Assembly (NCBI GenBank): GCA_002435755.1
Contig: DIYH01000002.1
Coordinates: 1 to 64,000 of the forward strand
Source: Flammeovirgaceae bacterium UBA6059
GTDB taxonomy: Bacteria > Bacteroidota > Bacteroidia > Cytophagales > Cyclobacteriaceae
Direction of reading: 5' to 3'
DNA length: 64,000 nucleotides
A program made the translations under genes and the position numbers. Positions within the stretch are counted from its first letter, which is position 1. Each line of letters begins with the position of its first letter. Positions 26,374 through 35,133 of this stretch are shown piece after piece. The notes under the pieces are model-generated. The model saw nothing but the letters and a program-made list of their open reading frames with translations, was not told the DNA's origin and did no database searches.

Positions 26374-27442
26374 CGGACTCAACGTACTTGGAAAGATCAA
26401 TGGCCATCGATGATTCATACGTGTCAGTGTATTCTTTGGTTTGAAGGTCAAAGCCTCCAGGGTACAACAGCTCTAGCCTCCTTTTAAGGTTATCAAGCCC
26501 GATTCCTCTTTGGGTAGACTTTTGAGCATTGTCTTGAGAGGAGTGTGCATTTTGGACAACATAGCTGAGTAAATAGCCATCAAGTCCCAACTCTACAGTT
26601 ATCCAATTTCGCTCTTTTTCTTTCCCCACACCGTGCTTAAAAGCATTCTCTAAAAATGGAAGTAATAGTAACGGAGCAATCTGTTGATTCCCCACATCAC
26701 CTGGCATTTTCAAATCAACTTTAAGATTATTGAACCTAAGCTGCTCAAGGGAAATGAAGTTTTTTAAGTTATCCAGCTCTTGCTTCAACGTCACTTTTAT
26801 GTTGGAAGCCTCATAGATCATATAGGACATAAGTTCACTCAACTTTAGCAATATGGGGCCTGCTTCATTGTCCTTACGCTCCACCAACGAATAGAGGTTA
26901 TTCAACGTATTGAAGAAAAAATGTGGGTTGATCTGGCTCCTAAGAAACTTAAGTTCGGTTTCTAGTTTTTCTCGTTCCAATTTTTGGGTAGTCTGCTGAC
27001 TGAAGTAAAAGTCCTTAAGTACTTTGATCACTACAGCTACACTGGATATGGTCACAAAATGGTTGGCCCTGCTAAAAACCTTCCATGGTGTCCAAAAGTA
27101 GCTGTCAGGATAATATTGATAGATACCAATCGAGATGCAAAACTTGATGATAAAGGTTTGAAGAAAAGTTGCCGCACCTATTAGAAGAATGTTTGCTGCG
27201 AAGAAGTAGAGTGTCTTTTTCCTCTTAAGAAGATGCGGTAAGAATATGTATAGATTAATGTAGACTATTGGGATCTTCAGCACTAGCTCAAAAGCCTGTA
27301 CGTAAGCTACGTTTTCCCAGGTATTCACTACTCCCCCATAGATGAGTACCCTGTAGATATAGTAAAAAGACCAAAACGAGATGTGTAGTGCTGGCCGACT
27401 ATTGAGCCATTTATCAAGGTAGGGTTGATTCAAAAGCTGCAT
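26363..27442 (-). CDS. LytS-like sensor histidine kinase
   Basis: The protein has 359 residues. About four membrane segments (residues 20-150) precede the His_kinase domain (PF06580): LRSQINPHFFFNTLNNLYSL with phospho-acceptor His174, and the ATP-binding part LLLPFLENAFKHGVG with GIGLDNLKRRLELLYPG. No extracellular sensor domain of recognised type. Forms a two-component pair with the overlapping LytTR regulator. Confidence 0.92.
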   Translation of the reverse strand: MQLLNQPYLDKWLNSRPALHISFWSFYYIYRVLIYGGVVNTWENVAYVQAFELVLKIPIVYINLYIFLPHLLKRKKTLYFFAANILLIGAATFLQTFIIKFCISIGIYQYYPDSYFWTPWKVFSRANHFVTISSVAVVIKVLKDFYFSQQTTQKLEREKLETELKFLRSQINPHFFFNTLNNLYSLVERKDNEAGPILLKLSELMSYMIYEASNIKVTLKQELDNLKNFISLEQLRFNNLKVDLKMPGDVGNQQIAPLLLLPFLENAFKHGVGKEKERNWITVELGLDGYLLSYVVQNAHSSQDNAQKSTQRGIGLDNLKRRLELLYPGGFDLQTKEYTDTYESSMAIDLSKYVESDEY

Positions 27443-27538
27443 TCATGAATCGAACGAGGAGTACAGCAACCCAGTTACAATACATTGGGATTGACTATTT
27501 TTAGTCTGGGAACGACAGCTTTAAATCCCTGAACTGCA

Positions 27539-27868
27539 ATGAAAGTATTCCACAACCTCGAACACTTAAAACCGAAAGAATTAATTCCAGGCTTTCATGG
27601 AAAATTTGTCCATGGAGAATGTGTGACAATGGCTTATTGGGAAATAAAGAGGGGTAGCATATTACCGGAACATAACCATGTCCATGAGCAAGTCGCTACA
27701 GTGTACGAAGGTGAGTTTGAGTTGACAGTTGATGGGGAGACTCAAATACTTAGCCCAGGACAACCGGTGGTCATTCCTTCCAATGCTATCCACAGTGGAC
27801 GAGCTATCACTGACTGCAAGATCACAGATGTGTTCAGCCCTGTGCGTTCAGAGTATAGCTCTGATTAA
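27539..27868 (+). CDS. Small single-domain cupin protein
   Basis: The protein has 109 residues. Cupin motif 1 is visible as GSILPEHNHVHEQVATVYEG (metal ligands His45, His47 and Glu50 or Gln51), and motif 2 as PGQPVVIPSNAIHSG. Such stand-alone cupins bind a metal and may be enzymes or ligand-binding proteins; function unassigned. Convergent with the next small membrane-protein gene (overlapping stop codons). Confidence 0.82.
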   Translation: MKVFHNLEHLKPKELIPGFHGKFVHGECVTMAYWEIKRGSILPEHNHVHEQVATVYEGEFELTVDGETQILSPGQPVVIPSNAIHSGRAITDCKITDVFSPVRSEYSSD

Positions 27869-28095
27869 TGAGGCTTTTCAAATTGAGGCATGTCCTCATA
27901 GAGGTGACCTTCGTCAAACTCTAGCTGAGTGTCCTCGCCATCTTTCAATATCCTAATAACCATCCAAACGGTCACAATAGGTAGGAACAAAAACATTGTA
28001 ATCACCAGTTTCTCCGGCACTCCAACAAACGGTCCAATACTATAGACGAACAAATAGATTGTAGCGAAAATAATTGGGAACTTGACGTTTTTCAT
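27865..28095 (-). CDS. Small two-helix membrane protein
   Basis: About 76 residues from ATG 28095; a TTG three codons earlier is also open, but ATG is preferred. Two membrane segments (about 6-22 and 30-47) are followed by an acidic cytoplasmic tail (EFDEGHLYEDMPQFEKPH). No family assigned. Confidence 0.6.
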   Translation of the reverse strand: MKNVKFPIIFATIYLFVYSIGPFVGVPEKLVITMFLFLPIVTVWMVIRILKDGEDTQLEFDEGHLYEDMPQFEKPH

Positions 28096-28193
28096 AACGA
28101 TCAACTAACCGCTCTTGCAAAGGGATTGTTTTAAAGCCTGAGACAAGTGTGAGCACTTATCCAGTGATTGGGCCTAGTTTAAAGCAGTTGACT

Positions 28194-28979
28194 TTAAAAT
28201 TCATCCCCCATATATACAGTCTCACCCACTTCCCTTGAAATAGGAATAGGCGCAGCGATGCAGCAGGTAGACCCCAGTAGAAATGTACCAAGTTCGTCTA
28301 TCTGATTGACCGTGTTACCAAATTTGGTGTTTTGATCAAGCACTATGGTACCCACTGCAGGGCCACCGACTATCGATACATACCATTTTCTTCCTTCATC
28401 ATCTCCCAATGTCACATTTATCCGTTCATTGCGCAGTGCGGGCAGTGACGGATCATTTTTGTAAACCCATGGCCTCAATAACACCAGATCACCTCTAATG
28501 TGCTCTATATCTAATATCTCACCAGAGACCGGAGCATGAATACGATGGTAGTTGTTGTTATGTAGAAATATGTTGGTAAAGTAATAGTCAGAAGGTATCT
28601 CCTCTTGCGATCTACCAAAAATGACGCGCACTTCCTTCTTTTCTCCTTTGATATTGATGAGGTCAAGATGATCTATACGACCATAGTCACAAATAAGCCC
28701 TTCACAAGGCCAGGCTGCTTTTTCCCTGGTTTGCGGTAGCTCCTGATACCTGCGTGTAAAAAAATCCTGAAAGCTCTGGTAAGTAGAAGCCCCACTGGCA
28801 GGAGCAAACAACTTCAAATACTCAGGGTCCTTGTAATGGACGCGACTATAGGCTGGGATTACATGCCTGGTCCAGGATTGGTTATAAATGCCCGCATATA
28901 GCTGAGAAATAAATCTTTGCCATGAAGCAGGTAGATTACCCCACACATGGAGCGATAGGAATCGATAAAAGTCTGTCAT
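28194..28979 (-). CDS. psd: Phosphatidylserine decarboxylase
   Basis: About 261 residues from ATG 28979 (MTDFYRFLSLHVWG); an ATG 48 nt upstream adds a stretch that does not look like the family. Signatures: FQDFFTRRYQ, HNNNYHRIHAPVSGEI, VGTIVLDQN, and the self-cleavage site FLLGST with Ser237, which becomes the pyruvoyl group of the alpha chain. Reaction: phosphatidylserine to phosphatidylethanolamine at the inner membrane. The residues after LGST are CC rather than the common V. No pssA gene beside it. Confidence 0.9.
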   Translation of the reverse strand: MTDFYRFLSLHVWGNLPASWQRFISQLYAGIYNQSWTRHVIPAYSRVHYKDPEYLKLFAPASGASTYQSFQDFFTRRYQELPQTREKAAWPCEGLICDYGRIDHLDLINIKGEKKEVRVIFGRSQEEIPSDYYFTNIFLHNNNYHRIHAPVSGEILDIEHIRGDLVLLRPWVYKNDPSLPALRNERINVTLGDDEGRKWYVSIVGGPAVGTIVLDQNTKFGNTVNQIDELGTFLLGSTCCIAAPIPISREVGETVYMGDEF

Positions 28980-29113
28980 GGTCACCTCTGTTTGATTATT
29001 CAAACGAGAACGTGTTACAGGTGACACCCTTTTCGATCCAATGTAGTTTTTAACTAGACCAATAGCATCCTATTAACAATCAATTACGTTGGACTAACCA
29101 GAAACAAAACATT

Positions 29114-29434
29114 ATGATAGTAACCACAACAAACACCATCGAAGGCAAAAAAGTGAGCCGCTACATAGGCATAGTCACGGGAGAGGCCATTATAGGCGCC
29201 AACTTCGTGAAGGACTTCTTTGCAAGCATTACTGATATTGTAGGAGGTCGCTCTAGCAGCTATGAAAAAGGGCTGAGAGAAGCTAAAGATATTGCAATAG
29301 CTGAGCTCCAGGAAAATGCTCAGCGCATGGGTGCCAATGCAGTATTAGCAGTGGACCTTGACTATGAAACGCTTGGTCAAGGCGGCAGCATGCTCATGGT
29401 GAGCGCGAGTGGTACTGCTGTGGTATTAGAATAA
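29114..29434 (+). CDS. ybjQ: YbjQ family (UPF0145) protein
   Basis: The protein has 106 residues, typical length for the family. It contains TTNTIEGKKVSRYIGIVTGEAIIGANF, the helix EAKDIAIAELQENAQRMGANAVLAVDLDYE and a final strand MLMVSASGTAVV. The fold forms pentameric rings; function unknown. Confidence 0.9.
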   Translation: MIVTTTNTIEGKKVSRYIGIVTGEAIIGANFVKDFFASITDIVGGRSSSYEKGLREAKDIAIAELQENAQRMGANAVLAVDLDYETLGQGGSMLMVSASGTAVVLE

Positions 29435-29441
29435 ATTAATG

Positions 29442-29462
29442 GGGCTGGTTACTCACCAGCCC
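29442..29462. terminator. Bidirectional hairpin between ybjQ and the DUF4097 operon
   Basis: GGGCTGGT / ACCAGCCC, 8 bp with a 5-nt loop, lies between two convergent genes and overlaps the last codons of the minus-strand gene. T-tracts are weak in both directions. Confidence 0.45.
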
Positions 29463-30147
29463 TTAGCATTACATCTCCACTGATCGTCTCCAGGTGGTGG
29501 GCTTCACCACCATTGTTGACATTCACGTGGATTTTCTCGCCTACGATCTGTCTTAGCCCTTCCTTCCCGTCAAGATGATCAAGCTCTACATCAGCGTACA
29601 TCGCACCTGATATGGTACTTGCATAAACTTCAGCGCCTGTCTGATCAGGTACGGTCAAATCGATATCGCCTGCAATTGTCTTGATCGTATAGCTTTTACT
29701 TCGCAGTTCCCCTGTAACATCCCCTGAAATCGACTCAACATCAACCGTCATATCTCTAGGAATAGATATCTCAACAGTAATTTCATTGCGATAGCAGTAA
29801 TTATACTTCTTGCTAGGGCTCCTCTTAAAGAAATCATCCAACCGCTTCTTATCAGAACCGATAAAGATTCGATCACCTTCTTTGTCAATGATCAGTTCGT
29901 AAACTTCATTGTTCTGTCCATCATTGATCATGGCATTCACATAAACTTCGATCTCATTGCCATCAGTATTGTGTAGTCTGATATCACCAGCGTAAGGAAA
30001 CTCCAGCGACAGTCGACTTGCACCTTCCATCGCGACATTCTCTTTGATGATTTTTTCTGGGATTGGTTCCTGGTCATCTGCGACTGTTTTCTGAGCTAGC
30101 AGCTCGAGACCTACTAGCAACATAGGGAGGATAAAAAGCCTTTTCAT
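29449..30147 (-). CDS. Periplasmic DUF4097-type beta-repeat protein (second copy)
   Basis: The protein has 232 residues with a signal peptide (ending LELLAQ). The rest is a beta-solenoid-like pattern with repeated ISGD-type motifs (VESISGDVTGEL, KTIAGDIDLTV, ETISGDVMLRAG), the mark of DUF4097/DUF4098. Last gene of the ECF sigma operon. Its start overlaps the stop of the previous gene by 4 nt. Function unknown; family members are often under ECF control. Confidence 0.82.
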   Translation of the reverse strand: MKRLFILPMLLVGLELLAQKTVADDQEPIPEKIIKENVAMEGASRLSLEFPYAGDIRLHNTDGNEIEVYVNAMINDGQNNEVYELIIDKEGDRIFIGSDKKRLDDFFKRSPSKKYNYCYRNEITVEISIPRDMTVDVESISGDVTGELRSKSYTIKTIAGDIDLTVPDQTGAEVYASTISGAMYADVELDHLDGKEGLRQIVGEKIHVNVNNGGEAHHLETISGDVMLRAGE

Positions 30148-31061
30148 TGTGCCTTCCTCATAAATACATCACCACTGATACTATTGACGCTGAACTCTAC
30201 ACCTCCGCCATTGAGTGTCCCTTTTGCGCTGATTTGGCCTCCCAATCGATCCATTCCATCTTTCTGAGGAAGCACAAGATCCAGGTTGGAGTATATCTCT
30301 CCGCTCACGCTTTTCATGTCAAAGCTGCCTTTGCTATTTCCCGGTAGGGTCAAGTCAATATCACCACTTGTCGATGAAATAGAATGGGGTCCATCCTGAC
30401 TGAGTTGGTCGTATATCACATTAATATCTGAGCTCAGCGTCCAGATCACCAAAGGGCCGGCGGCATTAGATATTTCAATATCCCCAACATTGGAACGCGC
30501 TTCTACCTCTCCAACCATGCCCTCAATAGTCACATCACCACCTGACCATCTCATCGCCTCCACTTTTAGTTTCATGCGCTTAGGAATGGAGATAACATAG
30601 TCAGCATCATTGGCAACCCTGGATGCCCCTCTTAGTACATATTTATCACCAGACTTTCCGAAGTATAATCCTACTTCTGTATTGTCTTCACCTGTGGCAG
30701 ATAGCGGCTTGAGGCCTTTTGCCTTCTCGGGGATACCTTCATAATCATTTGTTTCAACGATAATTTCTGTACCATCATGACCTTTGATGGTGATATCATC
30801 CCCTACACCGATAATCTCCATAGTCATTTGTGAGCTACCATCTAGTTCCTGACTCCATCTGGCTGGTTCGCCTCCTCTTCTATCCCAAGAGGTACGTTCA
30901 ATTATGACATTCGCGTCCTCGAATGCCTCAATGGCAATTTCGGTTCCTTCAATCATTGTCAATTGAGAAAGGCCTTCCAGCTCTTCACTCAAACTCCCGT
31001 TTTGTGCTGTGGCTACTTGAACCAGGATCAACGCTACCACTAATACTTTTAACTTTTTCAT
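30144..31061 (-). CDS. Periplasmic DUF4097-type beta-repeat protein (first copy)
   Basis: The protein has 305 residues with a signal peptide ending VATAQ. Repeats such as ARSNVGDIEISN, SSTSGDIDLTL, KSVSGEIYSNL and NSISGDVFMRKA show the DUF4097 fold. It is followed with a 4-nt overlap by a shorter paralogue and preceded by the anti-sigma gene (20-nt gap). The pair probably responds to the same envelope signal. Confidence 0.82.
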   Translation of the reverse strand: MKKLKVLVVALILVQVATAQNGSLSEELEGLSQLTMIEGTEIAIEAFEDANVIIERTSWDRRGGEPARWSQELDGSSQMTMEIIGVGDDITIKGHDGTEIIVETNDYEGIPEKAKGLKPLSATGEDNTEVGLYFGKSGDKYVLRGASRVANDADYVISIPKRMKLKVEAMRWSGGDVTIEGMVGEVEARSNVGDIEISNAAGPLVIWTLSSDINVIYDQLSQDGPHSISSTSGDIDLTLPGNSKGSFDMKSVSGEIYSNLDLVLPQKDGMDRLGGQISAKGTLNGGGVEFSVNSISGDVFMRKAQ

Positions 31062-31081
31062 TGTTGTTATTTTGAGTGTTG

Positions 31082-31852
31082 TTAGATCAATATTTGAATA
31101 GCAGTCTCAGCACTTTGCCTGACCACTGATTGTACATTTTCATCGGTTGAGAGCTGCTTCAATTGCTTCAAGGAGCTCTTCTCTTCCAATCTGACCATCA
31201 TTTGGATGAGCGTAACCTGAATGATCGGGTCGTCCTGATTGGACAATGACTTGACCAAAGAGGCGCGTACCCATTCACTGTCAGCATAGTTCATTAAAGC
31301 CTCAGCAGCTGCTAGCCTTACGTTTGGACTTTCGTCAGTATTAAGCGTCTTAACTAGCGTCCCAATCAATTCTTCGTCGGGTTGGCTAATCGCTCCAGTG
31401 AGGCTAACCGCCCTGATTCGATCACTTGCCGAATGATTCGTCAATGTCGATTGAAGTACAAGGCTTTTTGTCTCACTCAATTCTTGCTGCATAGCCATGA
31501 GCTGCGCTGAGTTGTCTGCTGGCTTGTTAATCAAGAGACCTATCGCAATTCCGCAAATCAGTAATGCGAATCCCGCCGCTATTTGATATCCCCAAGATCT
31601 ATTGGCCGTGAGTTGAGGTGTCATGGTTGCCTTCTCTTCTGCGAGCGCCTGTCTAAACCTCATTTTCGAAGCATGACTAGGCTTCAGTTCAGGCATTTCA
31701 CCTAACTCATTTGACATTGACTGAAGTTCTTCTACCTCAGCTTTCAAATCTGGATGGTCTTCTAAAGCCTTTTGGAACTCTGCTTTCTCCTTTTCTGATA
31801 AGCTCTCATCCAGATAGTCTGGCATTAGCTCTTCAATTCTTGATCGCTTCAT
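31082..31852 (-). CDS. Anti-sigma factor with C-terminal HEAT repeats
   Basis: The protein has 256 residues. The cytoplasmic N-terminus (MPDYLDESLSEKEKAEFQKAL) resembles anti-sigma domains but lacks the HxxxCxxC zinc motif. One membrane helix (about 88-107, AAGFALLICGIAIGLLI) follows. The periplasmic part contains at least two HEAT-like helical repeats (SPNVRLAAAEALMNY, DPIIQVTLIQMMVRL). It directly follows the sigma gene (1-nt gap) and most likely holds the sigma factor inactive until a periplasmic signal is read by the HEAT region. Confidence 0.8.
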   Translation of the reverse strand: MKRSRIEELMPDYLDESLSEKEKAEFQKALEDHPDLKAEVEELQSMSNELGEMPELKPSHASKMRFRQALAEEKATMTPQLTANRSWGYQIAAGFALLICGIAIGLLINKPADNSAQLMAMQQELSETKSLVLQSTLTNHSASDRIRAVSLTGAISQPDEELIGTLVKTLNTDESPNVRLAAAEALMNYADSEWVRASLVKSLSNQDDPIIQVTLIQMMVRLEEKSSLKQLKQLSTDENVQSVVRQSAETAIQILI

Positions 31853-31853
31853 A

Positions 31854-32390
31854 TCAGTTCATTTGAAAATAAATCGTTCTTAATTCCTTCAGCGCACGGT
31901 GCACTTGTACTTTGACATTGGCCACCGTGATCTCCTTGATCTCAGCAATGTCATCATAATGCATTCCTTGCATCTTACTCATTACCAGCAGCTCCCGCTT
32001 TTCTATGGGAAGCTTTTTCAAAGCTTGCTCAAGCTGCACCTGTTGCTCTTTGTCATACCCATCTTCTGCGGTCAAACTGGAGTCTGCCATGGTGGTCACA
32101 TCAGAGAAATCGTCTCGCTTTTCCATTTCCTTTCGATAGTAGTCATGAAACTGATTTCGCGATAGCTGGTAGATCCAGGTCTTAAACTTCAGATTAGGAT
32201 TGTATGTATTTCGGTATTTCATAATCCTCACGAATACATTTTGGATCAAGTCCTCGCTTGCCGCCTGATCATGGGTCAGTCGCATAAAGAAGTTGAAAAG
32301 CTTCTTTTGATAGCGCTCGAATAATTCTTCCAGATGATCCAGACGCCCATTTTGGACTTCTGTCATCAACCATTCATCAGTTTGTTGCAA
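31854..32390 (-). CDS. ECF-type RNA polymerase sigma factor
   Basis: The protein has 178 residues. Region 2: YQKKLFNFFMRLTHDQAASEDLIQNVFVRIM. Region 4: KLPIEKRELLVMSKMQGMHYDDIAEIKEITVANVKVQVHRALKEL, a helix-turn-helix for -35 recognition. The start is taken as TTG 32390 because the following TDEWLMTEVQNG is conserved in ECF factors; ATG 32366 would cut into it. Upstream are two GTAACC boxes that may be its own promoter elements. First gene of a four-gene operon. Confidence 0.9.
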   Translation of the reverse strand: MQQTDEWLMTEVQNGRLDHLEELFERYQKKLFNFFMRLTHDQAASEDLIQNVFVRIMKYRNTYNPNLKFKTWIYQLSRNQFHDYYRKEMEKRDDFSDVTTMADSSLTAEDGYDKEQQVQLEQALKKLPIEKRELLVMSKMQGMHYDDIAEIKEITVANVKVQVHRALKELRTIYFQMN

Positions 32391-32415
32391 GTCGATTAGT
32401 GATCGTATTCAGGTG

Positions 32416-32444
32416 GGTTACACCGAAAAAATGAAATGGTTACA
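32416..32444 (-). promoter_or_regulatory. Two TGTAACC boxes upstream of the ECF sigma gene
   Basis: On the minus strand TGTAACC occurs at 32444-32438 and again at 32422-32416, exactly 22 nt apart, 26-54 nt upstream of the sigma start. TGTAAC is a common -35-like box for ECF sigma factors in Bacteroidota, so this may be an autoregulated promoter. Confidence 0.45.
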
Positions 32445-32479
32445 ATGTAGGAAAATAAAAAATGAATGTCGCAGCTAGG

Positions 32480-33226
32480 TCACAAATCCAGCCACTTCTT
32501 AAGCTCCTTGATCTTCTCGGCAGGGACAATCGGATCTATCTCACATACTGGATCTGTGAGTATAAATAATCTTCTAGAACTGTATGGTTGGAGCTCTTTG
32601 ATCGCATTAACATGAATGATCATTTTACGACTGATTCTAAAGAAGAGCTTTTGATCTAGGGTGGGCTCAAGTTGATCTAAGGTTCGGTCGACAGGTAATC
32701 TGCGGTTCTCGAACGTCTTAAGGTAAACCGACTTGTCCAGTGCATAAAAGAAAGCGACCTGCTCAACTGGCACACTTTGGCTCTTACCCCCGAACGTGAC
32801 AAGAATCCGCTCCCTCTTCTTTTCAGAAAGACTTGCTCTAAGTCCATCAATATTTTGGAATTGGTTGCCCTGGAAGAGTTTGCGATACTTTTTAAGACTT
32901 CTGGCGAGATCTTCTTCCTGGATAGGTTTGAGCAAGTAGTCAATACTAAAATGATGGAAGGCTTCTATCGCATATTGATCGTAGGCAGTGACAAAAATGA
33001 CCGGACAATTGATCTCTGTGTAATCAAAGAGCTTAAGGCTAATCCCATCCGATAGATGGATATCTAAGAATATCAAATCCGGCTGAACTTGATTTAGCAG
33101 CATTGTGCTCTCCGAAAGCGATTCAGCTTTGCCAATGATCTCGAAGCTTGGGTCAAGCTTATTGAGAAGCATCGACAACTTTTCAGCAGCTAATGGCTCG
33201 TCTTCTATGATGACTACTTTGGCCAT
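32480..33226 (-). CDS. LytTR-family response regulator
   Basis: The protein has 248 residues. The receiver domain has Glu8-Asp9, phospho-acceptor Asp55 (LIFLDIHLSDG) and the Lys in LLKPIQEE. The LytTR domain spans about 140-245 (FRISRKMIIHVNAIKEL). Its start overlaps the kinase stop by 13 nt. It is the last gene of the TonB receptor unit, so it may sense or regulate that uptake system. Confidence 0.92.
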   Translation of the reverse strand: MAKVVIIEDEPLAAEKLSMLLNKLDPSFEIIGKAESLSESTMLLNQVQPDLIFLDIHLSDGISLKLFDYTEINCPVIFVTAYDQYAIEAFHHFSIDYLLKPIQEEDLARSLKKYRKLFQGNQFQNIDGLRASLSEKKRERILVTFGGKSQSVPVEQVAFFYALDKSVYLKTFENRRLPVDRTLDQLEPTLDQKLFFRISRKMIIHVNAIKELQPYSSRRLFILTDPVCEIDPIVPAEKIKELKKWLDL

Positions 33227-34266
33227 TTATCGGATTCGATTAGAGGGATTTCAGCAACATAGGCATTCGCCTTGCGGTAAAAGCGCGGCTCGTTATGAGA
33301 TAGCAAGGCATACTTTTCATGAAGGTTTTGCTGACCTACACCCGTACTTTCTCTGAGTTGATCACGCATCTGGTAATTATTCCTCACATAAAGCCATTCA
33401 CAGTTTGCTTCAATATCGATGACCAGAGGACTATCCTTTGATATTGTGTTGTGCTTGATAGCATTTTCAATAACTACTTGCAAGGACAATGGAGGTACCC
33501 ACTTATTAAGCGCATCAGCGTTGACGTCATAATTGACGATTAGATTATCCCCGAATCGTATCTGATGTAAATACAAATACGATTCTATAAACTTTAATTC
33601 ATCCTTGAGCTTGATCACTTGCTTTTGATTAAGCTCAAGTACATACCTGAATACCTCTGAGAACTTCTTGATAAACTGGTCTGCCTTTTTTGCATCGATG
33701 TAGACCAGGGTCGATAGTACGTTGAGACTGTTGAATAAAAAATGAGGATTAATCTGGTTGCGAAGCGCCTCATATTTAGTCACATAATTCTGCTTCTGAA
33801 GCACTTGGCCTTGTAGCTTTAGCACTTGATTATCCTCACTAAGCTTCATGAACTCATGTAACGAAAAGAGCAGTGTAAACCCTATGAAAAACATAATGAT
33901 GGTAACCAATTCGAACTCCAGATCATCGTCAGGATCTTGATTGCCGGCGATACTTCTATAGAGGAAAACCGTGATCACCGTGAAAATGCCAACCAGAAGT
34001 AGGAGCGTACCAATTTCGATCATAAACCTTTTAAACAAGGCACGCTCCCATGGCAATATTTTATTAAAAAAGTCAATGACCATGCTACTGATAAATGAAC
34101 ACAGTACGACAAGGAAGATGTTGAGAGGAAGCTCCTGTACATAGAGAATAATGAAATCAAGAGCATTCCGATCTTCGGTATCAAATAGATCCTCAAGCGC
34201 CAGTATACCTGAAATGATAGAGGCGGTGAAAAAATAGAAGATAATATACCTGGCGTCTTTGATCAT
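33214..34266 (-). CDS. LytS-like sensor histidine kinase
   Basis: The protein has 350 residues with about four membrane segments (residues 8-145), then His_kinase: YEALRNQINPHFLFNSLNVLSTL with phospho-acceptor His175, and the ATP lid region LSLQVVIENAIKHNT with GVGQQNLHEKYALL. Its ATG overlaps the DUF4249 stop by one base, tying kinase production to the outer-membrane pair. Confidence 0.92.
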   Translation of the reverse strand: MIKDARYIIFYFFTASIISGILALEDLFDTEDRNALDFIILYVQELPLNIFLVVLCSFISSMVIDFFNKILPWERALFKRFMIEIGTLLLLVGIFTVITVFLYRSIAGNQDPDDDLEFELVTIIMFFIGFTLLFSLHEFMKLSEDNQVLKLQGQVLQKQNYVTKYEALRNQINPHFLFNSLNVLSTLVYIDAKKADQFIKKFSEVFRYVLELNQKQVIKLKDELKFIESYLYLHQIRFGDNLIVNYDVNADALNKWVPPLSLQVVIENAIKHNTISKDSPLVIDIEANCEWLYVRNNYQMRDQLRESTGVGQQNLHEKYALLSHNEPRFYRKANAYVAEIPLIESDKWPK

Positions 34267-35129
34267 TATTCCTCTCCCGATACGGTCAAACTCGCTTCTG
34301 CAACTTGAGAAACCCTAAAGTAACCCAATGCTATATTTTGCGAATTAGAGACATTGCTAATGTTGCTATAGATCTGAGCTGGCGGTGTATCGATCAGTTG
34401 TCCTGTTTTTCCGGTAGTGTCAAATAGCAAAAAATAATACTCATATCCACTTCTATCGAGCCCTATTTGTCTTACCACAACTTGATCGCCTGGCTCAACT
34501 ACAATTTCTTCATTCGGAAAATAGCCAATGATCTGCTGACCGTTAAATAGATCGTCCTTAGCGACGATATTGTTTTTATTTCCCGGATCGGCAAAAATCG
34601 CAATCTCTCCATTGACGACAATTTGCCAGAAATAAAAGTTGTCCTTATCAGCTGGATCAGTAAAGTCTACCGCCACTTTCAATCCTCCATCTTCGAACGT
34701 GTTTTCCTCTTCAAACACCGTATAAGCATCATCAATTGGTGGCACAGACGTCATTGCTGCTGTGGAAACATAAATGTTATCGCGCCATTCGATGTAGAGC
34801 TGATATTCGGTAGCTTCTTTGATCACCAGTTCGTCGTTCAAGTACATGCCCGTACCTTCAGCACGTTGGACAAACTCATAAACAGCTCCATTTTCTTCTA
34901 TGACTGACACCTTCGCGTCAGATACTCGGGGAGCACTTTGATTATCAAAATAACTGCTTAGGGTACTCAAAGAAACCTGATGTTCTACAGGTTCACCAGA
35001 AAGCCGTTGTTCAAGGTTGGCCTCAACAACAAGGCGATCATTGGTCAATGGTAATTCAAGGTCTACTTCCTGTTCGCAGGAAAACAATGCTACTGAAACA
35101 ATGAAGAATATATAATTAAGAGATTTCAT
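34266..35129 (-). CDS. DUF4249 lipoprotein (TonB-receptor partner)
   Basis: About 287 residues. The start is ATG 35129 (MKSLNYIFFIVSVALFSC), which gives a lipobox (VALFSC) and leaves a 4-nt gap to the receptor stop; a longer frame from 35219 would lie inside the receptor gene. After Cys come Glu-Gln-Glu-Val-Asp and the DUF4249 opening DLELPLTNDRLVVEANL. DUF4249 proteins are found next to TonB receptors in Bacteroidota and are thought to act at the outer membrane; the ligand is unknown. Confidence 0.86.
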   Translation of the reverse strand: MKSLNYIFFIVSVALFSCEQEVDLELPLTNDRLVVEANLEQRLSGEPVEHQVSLSTLSSYFDNQSAPRVSDAKVSVIEENGAVYEFVQRAEGTGMYLNDELVIKEATEYQLYIEWRDNIYVSTAAMTSVPPIDDAYTVFEEENTFEDGGLKVAVDFTDPADKDNFYFWQIVVNGEIAIFADPGNKNNIVAKDDLFNGQQIIGYFPNEEIVVEPGDQVVVRQIGLDRSGYEYYFLLFDTTGKTGQLIDTPPAQIYSNISNVSNSQNIALGYFRVSQVAEASLTVSGEE

Positions 35130-35133
35130 CTGA

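Noticed and set aside
26374..26451. Upstream extension of the LytTR regulator to an earlier ATG
   Set aside because: The extra residues lie within the kinase coding end and have no receiver-domain homology; ATG 26373 starts exactly at the receiver fold.
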